From: Rhizobium skierniewicense
GTDB lineage: Bacteria > Pseudomonadota > Alphaproteobacteria > Rhizobiales > Rhizobiaceae
Direction of reading: 5' to 3'
DNA: 64,000 bases
NCBI RefSeq assembly: GCF_014196515.1
Contig: NZ_JACIDV010000001.1
Span: forward strand, 62,001 to 126,000
Both the position numbers and the translations under genes were made by a program. Under the pieces are notes generated by a model. The model did no database searches, was not told where the DNA came from, and worked only from the letters and a program-made list of their open reading frames with translations. Each line of letters opens with the position of its first letter. Position 1 is the stretch's first letter. Of this stretch, positions 63,718-64,000 are shown piece by piece.

Positions 63718-64000
63718 TCAATGCGGTCGCACGCTCGCATACATGCCGGTGCTGCGAAATTCGCTGGGATTGATGCTATAGAGTCGTCGAAAGACTTTCG
63801 AAAAGTAATTCGGGTCATCGAAACCGCACCGCACGGACACCTCCTTGATAGGCAAGTTCGGCGCTGTTGTCAGAAGCTTTGCTGCGCGGCGCAATCGTCT
63901 CTGCAGAACGAATTCGGCAGGTGGCAAGCCCTCATTGGCGGCGAAGATGCGGGAAAAATGCGCGCGGCTGAGGCCCGCAACGGCGGCGAGGTCGTTGACC
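63718..64000 (-). CDS. AraC family transcriptional regulator, 5' end outside window
   Basis: The frame is open to the window edge (VNDLAAVAGLSRAHFSRIFAANEGLPPAEFVLQRRL), so the start is beyond 64000. The double helix-turn-helix is complete: first HTH as above, second PIKEVSVRCGFDDPNYFSKVFRRLYSINPSEFR. Stop near 63718. Different from the other two AraC genes of the window in sequence. Target unknown. Confidence 0.88.
   Translation of the reverse strand, partial: VNDLAAVAGLSRAHFSRIFAANEGLPPAEFVLQRRLRRAAKLLTTAPNLPIKEVSVRCGFDDPNYFSKVFRRLYSINPSEFRSTGMYASVRPH

Overview
The window looks like a stretch of the main chromosome of a Rhizobiaceae bacterium of the Agrobacterium/Rhizobium type. The support is the core gene run lysC-ptsP-prfA-prmC-DUF4167-clpB, KdpFABC with a separate KdpDE pair, a NolR-like ArsR regulator, an Omp25/RopB-type porin, an iron-responsive operator of the RirA type, and palindromic intergenic repeats of the kind common in rhizobia. 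The species cannot be fixed from the sequence alone.

Layout. 1-1650: 3' part of an allophanate hydrolase (urea/urethane nitrogen). 1788-7017 (minus): a sulfonate operon in transcription order ssuA-ssuC-ssuB-FAD/NAD(P) oxidoreductase-ssuD-like monooxygenase. 7290-15200 (plus): a 27-codon ORF, kdpF, kdpA, kdpB, kdpC, kdpD, kdpE for high-affinity potassium uptake. 15197-26778: a catabolic locus for acidic (uronate-containing) oligosaccharides, with a MalFGK-type ABC importer, a GH88 unsaturated glycuronyl hydrolase, DUF2264, YesL/DUF624, a divergent heparinase II/III-like protein with a sugar-binding-like partner, and a FadR-type repressor. 27006-45737: mostly housekeeping (Flp pilin, methyltransferase, comF, grxC, nitrilase-like amidase, DUF1178, ubiG, SH3 protein, DEAD-box helicase, lysC, ptsP, prfA, prmC, DUF4167, clpB). 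A 1.5 kb gene-poor stretch with palindromic repeats lies before clpB. 45878-51912: a ribose-type sugar ABC importer with a divergent AraC regulator.

51913-64000 is the accessory end. It carries a molybdoenzyme remnant, a NolR-like regulator, an outer-membrane porin, a BON-domain protein, an AraC regulator with a TonB siderophore receptor under a predicted RirA box, and then a mosaic island. The island starts with a 36-bp inverted repeat joined to a 5'-truncated ABC ATPase pseudogene. It continues with a glycosyltransferase family 2 domain fused in the same reading frame to the N-terminal half of a GH81 endo-beta-1,3-glucanase. The catalytic half of GH81 follows in the +1 frame after a run of six G. 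A SAM methyltransferase, an IS21 istA remnant and a partial AraC gene close the window.

The GT2-GH81 protein and its downstream methyltransferase are the most unusual content. They suggest a synthase/hydrolase for a beta-1,3-glucan-like or other surface glycan, by analogy with the GT-plus-GH architecture of rhizobial and pseudomonad cyclic glucan synthases. The frameshift may be a sequencing error, a phase-variable tract or an inactivating mutation.
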